DNA of 64,000 nucleotides from Brasenia schreberi (lineage: Eukaryota > Streptophyta > Magnoliopsida > Nymphaeales > Cabombaceae): positions 7,088,501 through 7,152,500 of the forward strand of contig JAYKKT010000048.1 of the NCBI GenBank assembly GCA_036023115.1, read 5' to 3'. Each line of letters starts with the position of its first letter. Positions within the stretch are counted from its first letter, which is position 1. The notes beneath the pieces were generated by a model. It searched no databases. It worked only from the letters and a program-made list of their open reading frames with translations, and was not told the origin of the DNA. Positions 1-12,851 of the stretch are shown here, in pieces. A program made the position numbers and the translations under genes.

Positions 1-1123
1 TGCTAGAAAGTTACTTCTAGTTTACATAAGTTTGTAAACTATCTTTAACATCCATTCCATACCGACAACTGCCAAACTTGGTAAACATCTCTTTTCTTGG
101 TACTGTGTGAAAATAACTATCATCTATGTTCTCTCCATTCACTGCAAGTTGCTAGAAAGCTACTCCTTGTTTAAATAAACTCATACACAACCCAATCAGA
201 AGGGTTTCATACATCAACGCAGCAAACTAATGAAAATAAACAGATAACTGTCCCAACTTAATTTTTCCTTAGCTCAAAATTCAAGACAAACATCATTCAA
301 ACCACAAGAACTATTCATTGGTTGTCAAATTTCAGCCCTAAGTTACATGGAACAAGGCTTACAAAAACAACTTTACATCATGAATATACAATTCCTCAAC
401 TCTCTTAAATCTTAACTAAGACTTTTTCCAAACACTACGCGGCATCGGCTAGAGGATGCAACGTCAGAACTTCCTTGAAGGTGGTATTCTCGCCCAAGCA
501 ACTTCGGAGTTCTGATGAGAATGCTCGAAATATCACACCCTTGACACCCAACAAAGTTCTGTTTTACTCTGGCTGTTGCTTACCTAATGCAACCCACCTC
601 ATTTATCCATGCCATGGGCAGATATATATGAAGATACAATTCCTCAAACTAAAAGAAAATCAGCATCTTCAAATTGGCTCACGAAACAAATACCATGCTG
701 CAAATCTCATTTAATTTTGCCAATCAAAACCAAATCCCGAGCTCCAGAAACACCCCATTCTATTTATGAAAATGGAAGGTTCTCAGTCTAAACTAACATG
801 GGACAAGAATCCTTAAAATAACCCAAATCCAGGAACAGTGCTCAAATCTAGGAATCAATGCCAACATAAAATAAAATGAGACCAGTAGTAGCACTAGAAT
901 GATATTTCAATAGCAACTAATTTATTGAATTCCACCATAGAAAACTCACACGGGCAAGAATCAAAGAATAACCGGAAGTCCAGATTACACATTTGGCTAA
1001 TACCCAATGAAACCAAATCATTACCAATTGAGAATAGCTTGTTGAAGAAGAAACCGAAAGAGAATCCGTTGTTTACGAGTGATAAGAGCAATCAAAAAGG
1101 AGAAGAGAAAAGAGAGAAGTTAC
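1..1123. other. No secure gene; possible fragments of a minus-strand gene
   Basis: AT-rich sequence without a recognisable domain. On the minus strand a short open stretch ends at a TAG at 435-437 and reads back to an acceptor-like CAG before 558. Another open stretch, 584-648, lies between an acceptor-like TTTAG and a GTAAGC donor. The gap between them (559-583) is only 25 nt, too short for a plant spliceosomal intron, so they cannot be joined directly. Either they are alternative pieces of one partial gene running off the left edge, or chance. I do not recognise the peptide. Confidence 0.2.
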
Positions 1124-1260
1124 CCTTGATGAAAATTCTGGGCGAAGGAACGGGCTGGCTCTGTTGAGATGAGGATGCTGAAGTGGAACACGAAAGTAGG
1201 ATTTTGGTGTTGGTGGTGTCGTTGGGTAAGAGGCGAGTCATTCGGTAGCGTGTTGCATGA
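1124..1260 (-). other. Possible non-coding first exon of a minus-strand gene
   Basis: Reading the minus strand, a G+C-richer stretch ends in CATCAAGG followed by a GTAACT donor-like site at 1123. It contains no ATG in its last 60 nt, so it would be a 5' leader. The upstream edge is undefined, and a GAGAGA tract lies at 1260-1271. The rest of the gene would extend left towards or past position 1. This is inference from one splice-like site and composition only. Confidence 0.2.
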
Positions 1261-1430
1261 GAGAGAGAGAGACCCTGCGGCCCTTCTTTTGGGTGGCAAG
1301 TCGGGTCGACGGTTCGGTCTGCGTCGGGTCAAAACAAAGTCGATTCAAACTCGACCCAATTTCAGCGGGTCATTTCTCAAACCCGGTTAAGGCTGGCTCG
1401 GCTTCGGTTCAACCTGACCCGACTGCAACC

Positions 1431-1432
<2 letters not shown>

Positions 1433-1481
<49 letters not shown>
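1433..1481. repeat. (TA)n microsatellite beside GGGTC-rich repeat
   Basis: About 24 TA dinucleotides. The preceding 140 bases (about 1290-1430) are rich in GGGTC/GACCC words, like the stretches near 48.1-48.3 and 49.0-49.4 kb, so this is probably a decayed copy of one dispersed repeat class. The long Ile-Tyr reading frames here are artefacts of the TA run. Confidence 0.85.
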
Positions 1482-1483
<2 letters not shown>

Positions 1484-2180
1484 TCAGCCCATGAACAACC
1501 TGGCTTTTTATCACATTGGTTGACGACCCGTTAGAGATGTCAAAGTGGGTAGTTGAGGTCGATCCAGACATGTCCCCGGTGCATAAACCCTGTCCAAACT
1601 CAGAGTTTCCAGGTTTTGGCTTGGGTCAGGTTCGGCTTGAAATTAGCCATATTGGCTTTCGCATGAAATGAAACGAGAAAAGGTCGTGTCATTTTGTACT
1701 CATCTTAACAAGAGTTCAATCCAAAAAGCATTTAATCTAAAGTATCCATACATACCTCCAACTGCATAATGTCTTTCGCTTCATGCTTGACTTTATGATT
1801 GACATCAGTAATAAAGTTTTCAATTAAAAAATAAAAAGTATTATTATATATTTATTTTATTATTTCAGTCGTTCCTCTTAAGATCAAACAATAGAAATGT
1901 TTATATATATAATTATACACCGAAAGTCATGGCGATCAAATGGTTGGTGAAAAATGGTGAAACGCATTGCATTGAAGCCCCATACTTTACACTTAGTACT
2001 CACAGTGTAATCACACTGGCCCCCAATGAAATAAAATGAGGACTCACCATTTTACACTCAACCACAACTTTTTAGTGTTGTTCCCATTGAGCATAACTAA
2101 CTTATATACACACATTTTAAAAATGATAGCATTCTTTTTGGGAGTATATACTCTCTGAGGATCACCGTCTAATGATGATA

Positions 2181-2288
2181 CATTGGCATATGTGGGCCCT
2201 CGAGACAATATTTTATTGATCCTTCCTTTGATCACCATTGAAGGCAATTGAAAGATGTCTTTAATGAATATATACTATTCAAGGACTT

Positions 2289-2350
<62 letters not shown>

Positions 2351-2589
2351 CATATATATATATATACATATATATATATACATACATATATATATATATA
2401 CATATATATATATACATATATATATACATATATATATACATATATATACATACATATATATATATACATATACATATATATACATTGGCATATGTGGGCC
2501 CTCCAGACAATATTTTATTGATCCTTCCTTTGATCACCATTGAAGGCAATTGAAAGATGTCTTTAATGAATATATACTATTCAAGGACT

Positions 2590-2598
<9 letters not shown>
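2181..2598. repeat. Direct duplication of ~115 bp flanking a TA-rich tract
   Basis: The same block, starting CATTGGCATATGTGGGCCCT and ending at the words 'tactattcaaggacttta' plus TA repeats, occurs at about 2181-2295 and again at about 2484-2598 with very few mismatches. Between the copies lies about 190 bp of (TA)n with regularly interspersed C (TATACATA words). This is a segmental tandem duplication, unit about 303 bp. Confidence 0.85.
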
Positions 2599-2769
<171 letters not shown>

Positions 2770-2799
2770 CAATCCGTTATATATTAATGCATGTAATAT

Positions 2800-3238
2800 T
2801 CAATTACATAAAAAATATAGTTATTACGGTGACCCGTGACTTTTTTATAATGAGTGTATGTGTTTTGTGTGGATGATAACTCTTTTGTGTCTAAAATTAG
2901 GTAAGTATATTTCTTTTTTTGGGTCGTCGTGCCCAAATCAAGTTAATCTGAAACACGGATCACTTTAGCTCGAATAACATAATCTTTTATAATAAATGAA
3001 ATTGGCAGCCGGGAAAGGACAACATTATCTTCGACGATGGATCTGAATGGATTCTTGTCAGTCTTGCCACCTTGGCTGCAACATTTACATAAAGAGCTTA
3101 AATAGATCAAATTTGGGTCGGACCCAAGGCTGACTAATCCCAACCTAATCAGATATTGGCTTCACACACATATATATCGTTTGTGGATCTTCTAGCAGCA
3201 ATTGGATATGTATACATTGGAGTTATTTCTTGGTCCAA
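2800..3238. other. Intergenic, nothing recognised
   Basis: AT-rich sequence with a short GGTC-rich word near 3115-3145. No motif-bearing reading frame, RNA gene or repeat boundary could be supported. Confidence 0.5.
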
Positions 3239-3333
3239 TGGGGAGGCTGAAGCCATATGCACACACCCGGCATCGAACTCGTGACCTTCAAATTATGAGT
3301 TGACCCCTTAGCCAGGTGAGCTGCCGCTTGTTG
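3236..3333 (-). mobile_element. tRNA-derived SINE copy, minus orientation
   Basis: Read on the minus strand the sequence starts GGCAGCTCACCTGGCTAAGG and about 45 nt later has GAGTTCGATGCC. These match the RNA polymerase III A box (TRGCNNARYNGG-like) and B box (GTTCGANNCC exact). The following text (…GGCTTCAGCCTCCCC) is shared with the copy at 52.14-52.23 kb. No tRNA cloverleaf is kept, so it is a SINE and not a tRNA gene. Confidence 0.65.
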
Positions 3334-3914
3334 TGTACATACCCCCTTTTCGACTTCCATTTGAGTATACACTTCTTAAAGGTTATATTGTATGCGATAT
3401 GTGAGGAGTATACAAGTTACATGAAGGCTAAACAAGTTATGATAATGTTAACCATACTAATTAAGCAAAACCGGCCGAGAAATACGCATTATAAGAGGAG
3501 AATACAAGAGTTCCAAGAGAAGTATATACACAAATCAGCTTCTAACAATGGTATGTATACATGTAAACTTGATACTTTACATGTAATCACGTCATATTAT
3601 CGAAAATATAATGTTAATCCTTCAAAGAATTTGATCAATATAACTGCATTCTTTTTGTACAGCTCGAGTGTGGTAGGACATGTGGTAGGCTGCCAAACGA
3701 GAGTCTCTTGGCTCGGCAATACCATGTACGTGTATATTAGAAAGTTAAGCCTACCAAATTAGTCAGATGAAAACTTATATATATTACAATGGTATATGCT
3801 AGCAACATTACATGCTAGCCTATCCAAATAAATATCAATCATCTAATTTGAGAGATAGATAGTAGGAGATATATACATGCTAAAAAAAATTGGGCCAAGT
3901 TCTCTGAGCCCCAT

Positions 3915-4905
<991 letters not shown>

Positions 4906-5271
4906 TTATATGAGGTCCATCGAGCCATTGAAATTTTAAACATCAGCAAACTGAGCTTTAAAGAGAGCACCTCTCAAGGGTTCCAATCAATCCCGTGTAA
5001 AGCTCGGAGGCTAGGAGGTTTAACTTGTTGATGCTTCTTTTATTGGTTGAAAGAGACTCAGAAGCATGATACAACACAGAAAGGCATGATCCAAACTCCA
5101 AATTCAACCTAATCTTCTTTACAAATTCACTCATGAACTTTGTGCATGCGAAGCTGATTTAAAGCTCCCTCTTGCAACTCCAGAGGTGGCCAAAACCGGC
5201 CGGGTCTTCGTCGGAGATCCATTTGATCAATTCAGTGGTTGTATTAGGCCCGGGTAGCGAACACCACAACC

Positions 5272-5745
5272 ATGGGCATCCAGAAGATTAATGTGCGCAT
5301 CCTTCTATTTGCGACCTTATTCCTTCATATAAGCATAATAATGGCTCAAGTAGTCCTGCGGCCAAGGCCTCTCTGTATTTCTCAGTACACATTAGCAAAC
5401 AGAGCCTGTGGACTCCTTAGGAGAATACATCCCTACGAAGATGAACAGAGCCAGAGGCATGAGCAGACCAACAGCACCGGCCACCCCGAACAAAGCAGCA
5501 AGCACGATGATGATGACGACGATGTCGAGCACAAGCAGCTTCATCAAGGGAAAGGTCATCATCGCCACCATCACCACAGGCACCACGATCCTCTGACTGA
5601 GGAGTGTTGCCGATGGCTCAGAGAAGTTGACAGTGAATGTGTGTGTAATATCTTGGCACGGTTGCCTCTGTTCCTTACCAGGCCAGAGCATAGCTACGTG
5701 CTCGATGTTGAAGATAACTGTACTGTTACGTATAGGTGCATCTAG
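5272..5745 (+). CDS. Secreted 8-cysteine-motif (LTP/2S albumin superfamily) protein with His/Asp-rich insert
   Basis: Single-exon ORF of 157 aa; the ATG sits in a good plant context (ACAACCATGG). Residues 1-25 form a hydrophobic signal peptide, probably cut after IIMA. The mature part has eight cysteines in the order C…C…CC…CXC…C…C (residues about 34, 46, 112, 113, 123, 125, 149, 155). This is the disulfide pattern of the bifunctional inhibitor/lipid-transfer/seed-storage superfamily, whose members are small extracellular helical proteins binding lipids or acting as inhibitors. Unusually, C2 and C3 are separated by about 65 residues carrying Asp-Asp-Asp and a His-rich block (HHRHHHHRHH), which looks able to bind metal. 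I infer an apoplastic protein of unknown ligand. No neighbour suggests a pathway. The complementary-strand frame over the same bases is a shadow. Confidence 0.8.
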   Translation: MGIQKINVRILLFATLFLHISIIMAQVVLRPRPLCISQYTLANRACGLLRRIHPYEDEQSQRHEQTNSTGHPEQSSKHDDDDDDVEHKQLHQGKGHHRHHHHRHHDPLTEECCRWLREVDSECVCNILARLPLFLTRPEHSYVLDVEDNCTVTYRCI

Positions 5746-5996
5746 GCATTTCGAGCTGCGATGGAATAAACTTAACGACAAGCAAAGAAGTCCTTCTATG
5801 ATTGATGAGGGTCTTCCTCTTAGCTAATATTTTACCTTCGCATTGTAAGGTTGATTTGCAAATGCAAAACTCAAAGTTGAGCATTAGGTATGCCAATATT
5901 GGCACATCGCAATCCTGCTCGGACAGAGCAGAGATCACCTAGTTCGACTGGCTATGGCACCACTATGGAATAAAGAAGTACTCAACCTGCACCCGT

Positions 5997-6035
<39 letters not shown>

Positions 6036-8060
6036 GAAAGACTGGATATTGTTCACACGACATCTGCTCACCCATTAGTTTTGGGTATCAAGAGTTTAAT
6101 TTCAAAATTTTTAACGAACTTTGAAAAAGCATGAAATATATTTTTATTACACTCATGCCACCCCAAAACAATATGTAGTTATGAGTAATATTCAATCTCT
6201 CTCTATATATTATATAATCCCGTTCATGTTCAAGTCTTCGTGGACATTTGGATTGTTCATTTTTTTTTATCGGCTGATGCATATTTAAAAAAGTAAAAGT
6301 ATAAGATGTGTTTTGTACTTTACTTTTTGATGAAATTACTTTTACTTTTTTTAATATGGGAAAATCCAATGAAAGAGATGAACAGTCCAAATGCATGAAC
6401 GAGACTCTACCAACTTTCATTCTCTCTTATATATAGATGTATATGTATGTATACATATGTGTATATATGTACATATATATGTGTGTGTGTGTCTGTGTAC
6501 AAGAGCATATATGTACTGTGCAACAACAGAGTATATACATGTGAAGACAGGCTCATATAATAGAACACACAACTGCACAGTTTATAGAGAGAGAAAACGA
6601 GTAATGTTTTAATGCACTATCGATCTCAAAGAAAGATCGAACGGTCGATATGTTTATGCAAGATTATGCATCGATATATCAGCTGAAGTCCGACAAAACT
6701 ATATTTTTCTTTGTCCATAAAAGGCAAAGAAAGATTTTCATTAGGCTAATGAAATCTTGAAGTGGTTCAACAGAGTAAGCGTGACATCCCAGCTATAGTT
6801 TGAGAACGGTAAATGCAAGGTTGGTAAAAACTTGGCAGCATACGGCAACTAAATATTGGTTTGTATGAGTTAGGGCTTCGGTCTCCTGTTGTCACAAAAA
6901 ATTAATCTTGATCAAGGTTGCACATAAACATGCTTGGCATCATGTTTTCGGTTGCGAAATCGTTCTAAAACGGTAATCATGGCGGAAACATCACACAGTG
7001 GCGGATCTACATTTAGGCAAGGAGGAGTGGCCGTCCCACTTGAAATTTGAAAACCGAACGAAAAAGTTATACGGTGGAATTGAATCCATGACTACTATAC
7101 ATAGTTCGCCCTACCCACTGATCACTGAAACGTTTAGCCTAACAATGTTTCCCCTTGCATGCAACACAGTTCTTGGTTCATTTAGTAATGGCCTGTTTGG
7201 TTACAGTTCTTTTTTTGAGGATCCCAAGGTGGGACTTATGGAACCAGACCCAACATCTTATTTAGAAGCATCAGTCCAGGTTGTGGTTCCGGTTCCAGTA
7301 GAGTTCCATGACAGGTGAAATCAAATAAGGAGTCCCCCTAATTTGGTTCTAGCTAGCTCTGGTTCCAGTTCTGGTTCTGCCAATTCACGTCAACTTCAAC
7401 CCTATGTAAACAAACGATAAAGATATTTTTGTAAGATTATGTACCGAAAGATATTATTCATTTACCATTATATGTATATATAATATATTTATAAAGAGAG
7501 TTAGAGAAAGATTGGATGGTGGTGATTGCAGTGGTGGCTGGTGTTACAAAATGACTGAATGAGTGTGGAGGAAGGTGCGTGAAGGGAATAGATGGCTGTT
7601 CAAGCGGCGGAAGGGGACATTGCGCATTGTGTACCATTCCTCACTTGTTTATCTATTATTTATTTCAAACAACCAAACAGGAGAATCATTTTGTAAGGAG
7701 CATAAGATGTAAACCTACTCACATACAAAGAATCCTTTACATTTGAAACATATAGAAAAGTCATGCAGTAAATATCAGAACACAAATTAAAGATAGAGTT
7801 ACCATTTTCTTATAAGTATCATTTATGTGGTTTGCAAAATTATCATCCCAATGCATCAATAAATAATTATATTTAAGAAGAAAGAGAGCAAACCAATGTA
7901 CGAGATATAGGAATAAAAGATCCGCCATTACGATCACAATCGATCACGACTTCCTTTGATCACTGCAACTATGAAAAAGACCAGAACACATTAGATCAAT
8001 TCGAAGCTACTAGAACTAGACTCTGAGATTTTTTTAAACAACCGTTCGAAACTGACAAAT
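5746..8060. other. Intergenic; microsatellite and decayed repeats only
   Basis: Contains (AC)n(AT)n at about 6001-6034, TATG-rich simple sequence at 6430-6490, and a GGTTCC-rich stretch at about 7190-7390 resembling those near 25.2-25.6 and 51.5-51.7 kb. CAGTGGCGGATCT at 6998 resembles a transposon end, but no convincing partner was found. No gene is supported. Confidence 0.5.
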
Positions 8061-8165
8061 TATCGCGTAATGTGGCTTGAATTTGAGCTCGTCACCAATC
8101 ATGACCCGACCCGAGAAGCTCGCAATCATGGTTCACATCCGAAAATATACTATTCGAGGACCCTA

Positions 8166-8166
8166 A

Positions 8167-8205
<39 letters not shown>

Positions 8206-8295
8206 GTATATGTATATATATATATACATATACATATACATATACATACATATATATATATGTATATGTATATGTATATGTATATATGTATATAT
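8166..8295. repeat. TATG/TATA microsatellite with inverted symmetry
   Basis: Blocks of (TATATG)n are followed by their complement (TATACA)n and again by (TATATG)n, giving nearly palindromic arms around 8200-8290. Open frames here are Tyr/Ile/Met artefacts. Confidence 0.85.
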
Positions 8296-8687
8296 ATTCG
8301 GTTGGATTGATATGAACCGGATCAAATGGTCCGGGTTTAAAAGATTGAAACGAGAAAAACAGTGGGTAGCTGATGGTCAACCTTTTTTTTTGACACGAAC
8401 ACTAAAACGACACAACCCTGACCTGATCGGTCCACCCGATTTGCCACCTCTGGTCGACTTGGCCGTTTATGAAAATACCAGAGGCTTTTTCCATTACTAA
8501 GCCTGTTTCATATGGTTTCTATTTCCACTAAAAAAGAAAAAAGAAACTTCCTTATAAAAGATATGAACATGACAGGTACGTGACATCGAACATGGCTTTC
8601 TTGGATTCGTGTTCACAACGTGTTGGTCCAAAACCTCAATCACGTGTAGTTGGGATGAACGATTCTGTGTAAGAGGCCATTTAGCAC

Positions 8688-8800
8688 CCACAGCGATAGC
8701 TCAATGGCAGGACGCTCTTGTTTCGTTTTTGTTGGTGAGGAGTTCGATTATTACCGGTGTAGGTCAACCTTCACTCTCTAGTTCATTCCGTGGTGCAAAA
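8688..8800 (+). mobile_element. SINE-like copy (A and B box)
   Basis: GATAGCTCAATGGCAGGACG is followed about 35 nt later by GAGGAGTTCGATTATTACCG. The spacing and wording (TAGCTCA..TGGCAGG…GAGTTC) match the copies at 50.07 and 50.83 kb, so I read it as a member of the same tRNA-derived SINE family. The 3' end is undefined. Confidence 0.5.
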
Positions 8801-8975
8801 GCAAGCAGTAGATTTTTTTCTCTTTTCCTTCTTCAATTCGGCAATAGATTTTGTTGGTTCTTTTGCCGGTTGGTTCGTTGGTTATCCGATCCAACTGTTT
8901 TCCTTCTTCAAAAGTGAATACATATCGATAGTATCTATAATGTGGTTGTGGGAAGTTGCAAAAGCTTGCAACAAG

Positions 8976-10315
8976 ATGTCAAAGGATATTGAGGATGGAG
9001 AAGTCATTGGTATCATCACTCTGGAGGACGTCTTTGAAGAACTCTTGCAGGTAAATCTTTTTATATAATCTTTCCTAATTGCTTCTTTCTCCTATTTTCT
9101 TGGTGATAGTTGTCGTGTTCGTATAATGTTGACAAATTTTTATTCAGTTTCCTCCATTCTCATCTTAACATGACAAAAACTGTCTTACTGGAAACATCAA
9201 TTTTCTCTTTCATACCTTGTTTTAGTAACTTTTACCATATTCTCTGATGCAGGAGGAGATTGTAGATGAGACAGATGTAAAAGCTGATGTCCACAAAAGG
9301 TACACAAGGACAAACTTTTCTATGTAGCTTCTTTTGTGCTGCAAATGCAGTATCAAATTAAAGAATTTTCCAGTTTGCAGGTTCTCAGGTGTGGAATTAT
9401 ACTGTGAAACAATCTATACTAAAATAAAATAAGAGATGGTCTTTCCAAATTTAGTCTTCTTGCTTCTCAGTCTTGTGCTTAGTATAATGGCATAGCTTTT
9501 GAGCTTTAGCATCCTTCTCAGTCTTCGATTCATCGCGAATCAATTCGATCCTACTGTCTGTGAATTGAGCTGGTGGTGGATGATATTGATATGCAACCTC
9601 TTAATTGTTGAAGGTGCTGAGATCAATGTGGAAAATGACACTCAGCAAAAAGCACAAGTGTGGCCTTGAACCTGGTTCAAATATATGGGAGTGATTCATT
9701 TTGCGATCTTCCTTGACCACATGGGTTTGATCCAAGTCATTTTTCTTACTCTCATAAAACTATTTCCCACCTTACGTCGTGTCCTTGATGGCTTTTACAA
9801 GCTTGAATTGCTTTCCGATCCTTCCGTTCTTTTTTATGTTGCAACTGGCATATTTGAGTTCCAGTGCCAAAGTCGCCCCCATTTGGTTGAGATCCAAAAC
9901 CTTATATTTACACATTTTCTGCTGACACTGGTTATTGCAAAAGCAGCATAGCGAAGTCAATAAATGTCCGTTTCTCATTAAAGAATGAGATGGTTGGTTA
10001 ACATTTTAGTGGTGAAACGTCTTGGTGCCATCAAAATCAATCACACAAAATCTGCATGTTCAGTTATCTACCATCTGGTGCTGGTGATCCATGGACTCTA
10101 GGATAGACAGATGACCACCTTAGTTAATACAGTTTCATATTCATCGAATTCTGAAAGAGGGGTCTTTTTTATATTTTTCCCATAAGTCTGTTTGTTGTCC
10201 TGGTTGAGGCTACAGGTTCTCAGCAATTATTATACAGTCCTTACAACTTGGCTCATGATGTGTATGCAGGATTTGTGTTGCAGCTGCTGCCGCAGCCTCT
10301 TCTGTATTGAGTTTT
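8976..10315 (+). pseudogene. C-terminal remnant of a CNNM/DUF21 CBS-domain protein gene
   Basis: Three exon-like blocks in consistent phase: 8976-9050 (…DGEVIGIITLEDVFEELLQ, then a GT donor), 9253-9299 (EEIVDETDVKADVHK, phase 2, GT donor) and 10270-10305 (RICVAAAAAASSV). These match the second CBS motif and the Ala-rich tail of plant DUF21/CBS membrane proteins (CNNM/CorC-like, putative metal transporters) as I remember them. The DUF21 transmembrane domain and first CBS motif are absent upstream. The usual VHKRIRV reads RICV, and after SSV the frame runs into unrelated sequence. I therefore call a truncated, decayed gene copy. A very short surviving 3' end of a gene disrupted by the SINE just upstream is the alternative. 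Confidence 0.6.
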
Positions 10316-10319
10316 TCCG

Positions 10320-12530
10320 TCAACCCTCTGGCAGGTTTTGTGCTTCCGGTTGACTTTATGGTATTCTCTGCTTTCAGTTCATTTAGCAACAGTGGATTTT
10401 CAAATAAGTACGTGTGTTTCGGTATTTTTCAGGTATTGATTGTAGTCTGTTTTTCTATGAGTTTCTCTGTTTATTTTCTGTGTTGTGTTGTTCTCTATTT
10501 ATAGAGCAGTCTGCTCCTCTTTACTTCCAGATTTCTTACTGGGCTTTCCTTGCTCGGAGCCTCTTATCCGGTCAGTTATGAATAAGCTCCATAACCGCCC
10601 GGTGGTTTAAACCCGTGATGACTGTTACAATCATCCTCTCCACAGGTAATGACTGGATGATCAATCTAACCATTTCTGTACTAGAATTGCCGAGAATGGT
10701 CATAGTTTCCTCATATTATGTTGCATGAGATCCATCTTCTTCTCGGAGGTTAACTCGCCAAAGGCAGGAGTATGTGTTCCTCTTCTACTTCCTGGAATCC
10801 TTTGATTCTTTATCTTAAAATCCAGTAGCCTTAAAAGGATTGCTCTGCTTGATGTTCCAAAAAAGAATAATGCTCATAGCAAGTTACATGGAAAAATTTC
10901 TAGCAAAATAATCTTTCCTGGCAGAAATTAGTTTCCCTTTAGTTGGCATTTTCCAGATGCATGCCTGGAAATTCAAAAGCTCGCTGTTCTGATAGACTTT
11001 GTAGCCTTTCCTTCCTCGCCCCAAAATGGATAGCTTAAGATAGTAATTCTGGTAGGGCTGGTAATTGAACCGAGTTGCTTGTGGTTTGTCATTCTGCTTG
11101 TTGTGAGCTCTTTCATATTCTGTTCATGAGCTAAATCAGATTCTGACTCCTTATGCATTACGAACTGAACATGCACACTGTGTTCGGTTCAGCTTGGCTC
11201 GTAGAAGCTCTTGAGTTATGTATAATTTTAGGTCCATCATACAGATGGAAAGAACATAGCTGATAATATATCATAAAACTAAAAGAAAAATTCTCGTTTT
11301 AATAAGTTAATCCACTTAATAAAGTAATTATCCCTTAAAAAAGGTATAGCATATTAGCACTAAAAGATTTAAAATAGCTTGTGGTAGTTGAACCCAGAGA
11401 TAGTATAAACGCCTTATATTGGACTGTCCTCTTCACAAATATCGATTGGATGTTATCCTTGAGAAAGGATGGTCTTTCTTAATTGTGGTGTCTTTTAACA
11501 GAAAAAATGATGTTTTAATCATTATAAATAATGATCTTGAGTCGATGGTATAGAGCATAAAGACATAAATGTTGCCTATTTACACCTTTGCAATTTTTCC
11601 ATCAATTGTGTTTTTATACTCTTATTCATTTAAATAATTTTTTCTTGTTTAACTTTTTCAATTGAATTATTGTAATTCCTTAAGCGTTCCAAGGAGTTAT
11701 AGTGACAATCATTTAATGTGTTGATATTGTCAAAGACCGACTTTTCTTATACAACGAGAGTAAGGAGACTCTTCATTGTACCCTGTAGGTCCTTATAATA
11801 AAAAAATTAGATGGAAAGTACAACAAAGATATATTAAAGTTGAATTTTGGCCGAGAGACAAACTTCGAGATATCACATTGTTCGAGAAACCTTTGGTGCA
11901 CTTTAGAAAAACTGAAGAGCTTATTAACATTAAAAATAATAATACATATATCTCGCGAACGCGAATATGTTAATATCGAGATTGGTCGAATTCGAAAATG
12001 ATGCATTTGAGTTTGTTCCAAATTGATTATATATCTACTGCTTGATCAGACCAGATACAGGTAATACCAAGTCTATTATTTTAAAACTATCTTTTTTTTT
12101 ATATAGGCAAGATCCAGTTAGGTAGATCTCTACTAGATGCACGCCCAGGTATTGAACTCCTGACCTTTTGTCAGAAGTGGCTGTAGAACTTTGTAATTTT
12201 GGATCTTAATCAAAACTCAGCCTAAAGTTTCGGGTCTATGAATTTCTATGAACCATTCGGAGATCCATGTGTTAATCGGATCTTGAAGATTTGGTTTGAT
12301 TATCTAATGGATCTAGTATTTTCTTCCTGAGCCGTTAAAATCCAAGCCATGATAACAAGAGAGCATACTTTTATCTTTTCGAAAGGCAAGTGGGGTTAAG
12401 CATAACTGTTCGACGGTTTGGACTGGATCCAAATCAGGCTGAAAACGGCATTCGTGTTGACCTGGTTTTCTCTAACTTGAAATTGCGGGACACGAAAACG
12501 GCACGAAACCCGAAATTTTCCCTATAGCCG
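10320..12530. other. Intergenic, nothing recognised
   Basis: AT-rich, with no motif-bearing frame. Short homopolymer runs and a sequence resembling a minus-strand SINE B box (CAGGTATTGAACTCCTGACC, 12151-12170) were seen. No gene boundary could be supported. Confidence 0.5.
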
Positions 12531-12539
12531 TGAGCTAAA

Positions 12540-12851
12540 CCCAAAGAAGCACACGTGAGGAGAGGGAAACAACATAGGCAGGATCCAGACTCCAAAACCC
12601 GGGACCCGGTGCCTTGTTCGGGGCGCTCCTCTCTCTCTCTGATGCCCTTCTTCATCCGTTCGTCGTCCTCATCACCGTTCTTCCTTCAACGATCGTCGGT
12701 CCGGAGAATCCTGACCTCTCGCCATCGCCTTCTACTTTTCCATCACGAGATTTCCCCATTCGTTCAAGGATTACCGCTGTCGTTCGCCAGAATATTCATC
12801 TCTGGCCGCCGATATCGCACAAATCGTTGCTCCCCCTCCGGATTCTCCCCA
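12540..12851 (+). other. Putative non-coding first exon (5' leader) of PIS
   Basis: A G+C-rich, CT-rich stretch (CTCTCTCTCT near 12631), typical of plant 5' leaders, ends in CCCCA followed by a strong GTAAGC donor at 12852. The next good acceptor before the PIS start codon is AGAGCAG at 17821-17827. Joining them gives a leader of about 380 nt and a leader intron of about 5 kb that contains the RTE LINE. Frames within the exon (for example 12555-12977) have no recognisable protein. Assignment to PIS is inference; a separate short transcript is possible. Confidence 0.4.

Noticed and set aside
559..583. Apparent intron with GTAAGC donor and CAG acceptor joining two open stretches
   Set aside because: Only 25 nt long, below what plant spliceosomes can remove.
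3316..3762. 148-codon plus-strand frame
   Set aside because: It starts inside the SINE-derived sequence, has no recognisable domain and AT-driven composition.
5392..5781. 129-codon minus-strand frame
   Set aside because: It is the antisense shadow of the 8-cysteine protein gene, whose signal peptide and cysteine pattern are convincing.
6998..7932. TGGCGGATCT at 7001 and its inverse near 7920 as ends of a transposon
   Set aside because: Only about 10 matching bases, no matching flanking duplication found, and no internal structure.
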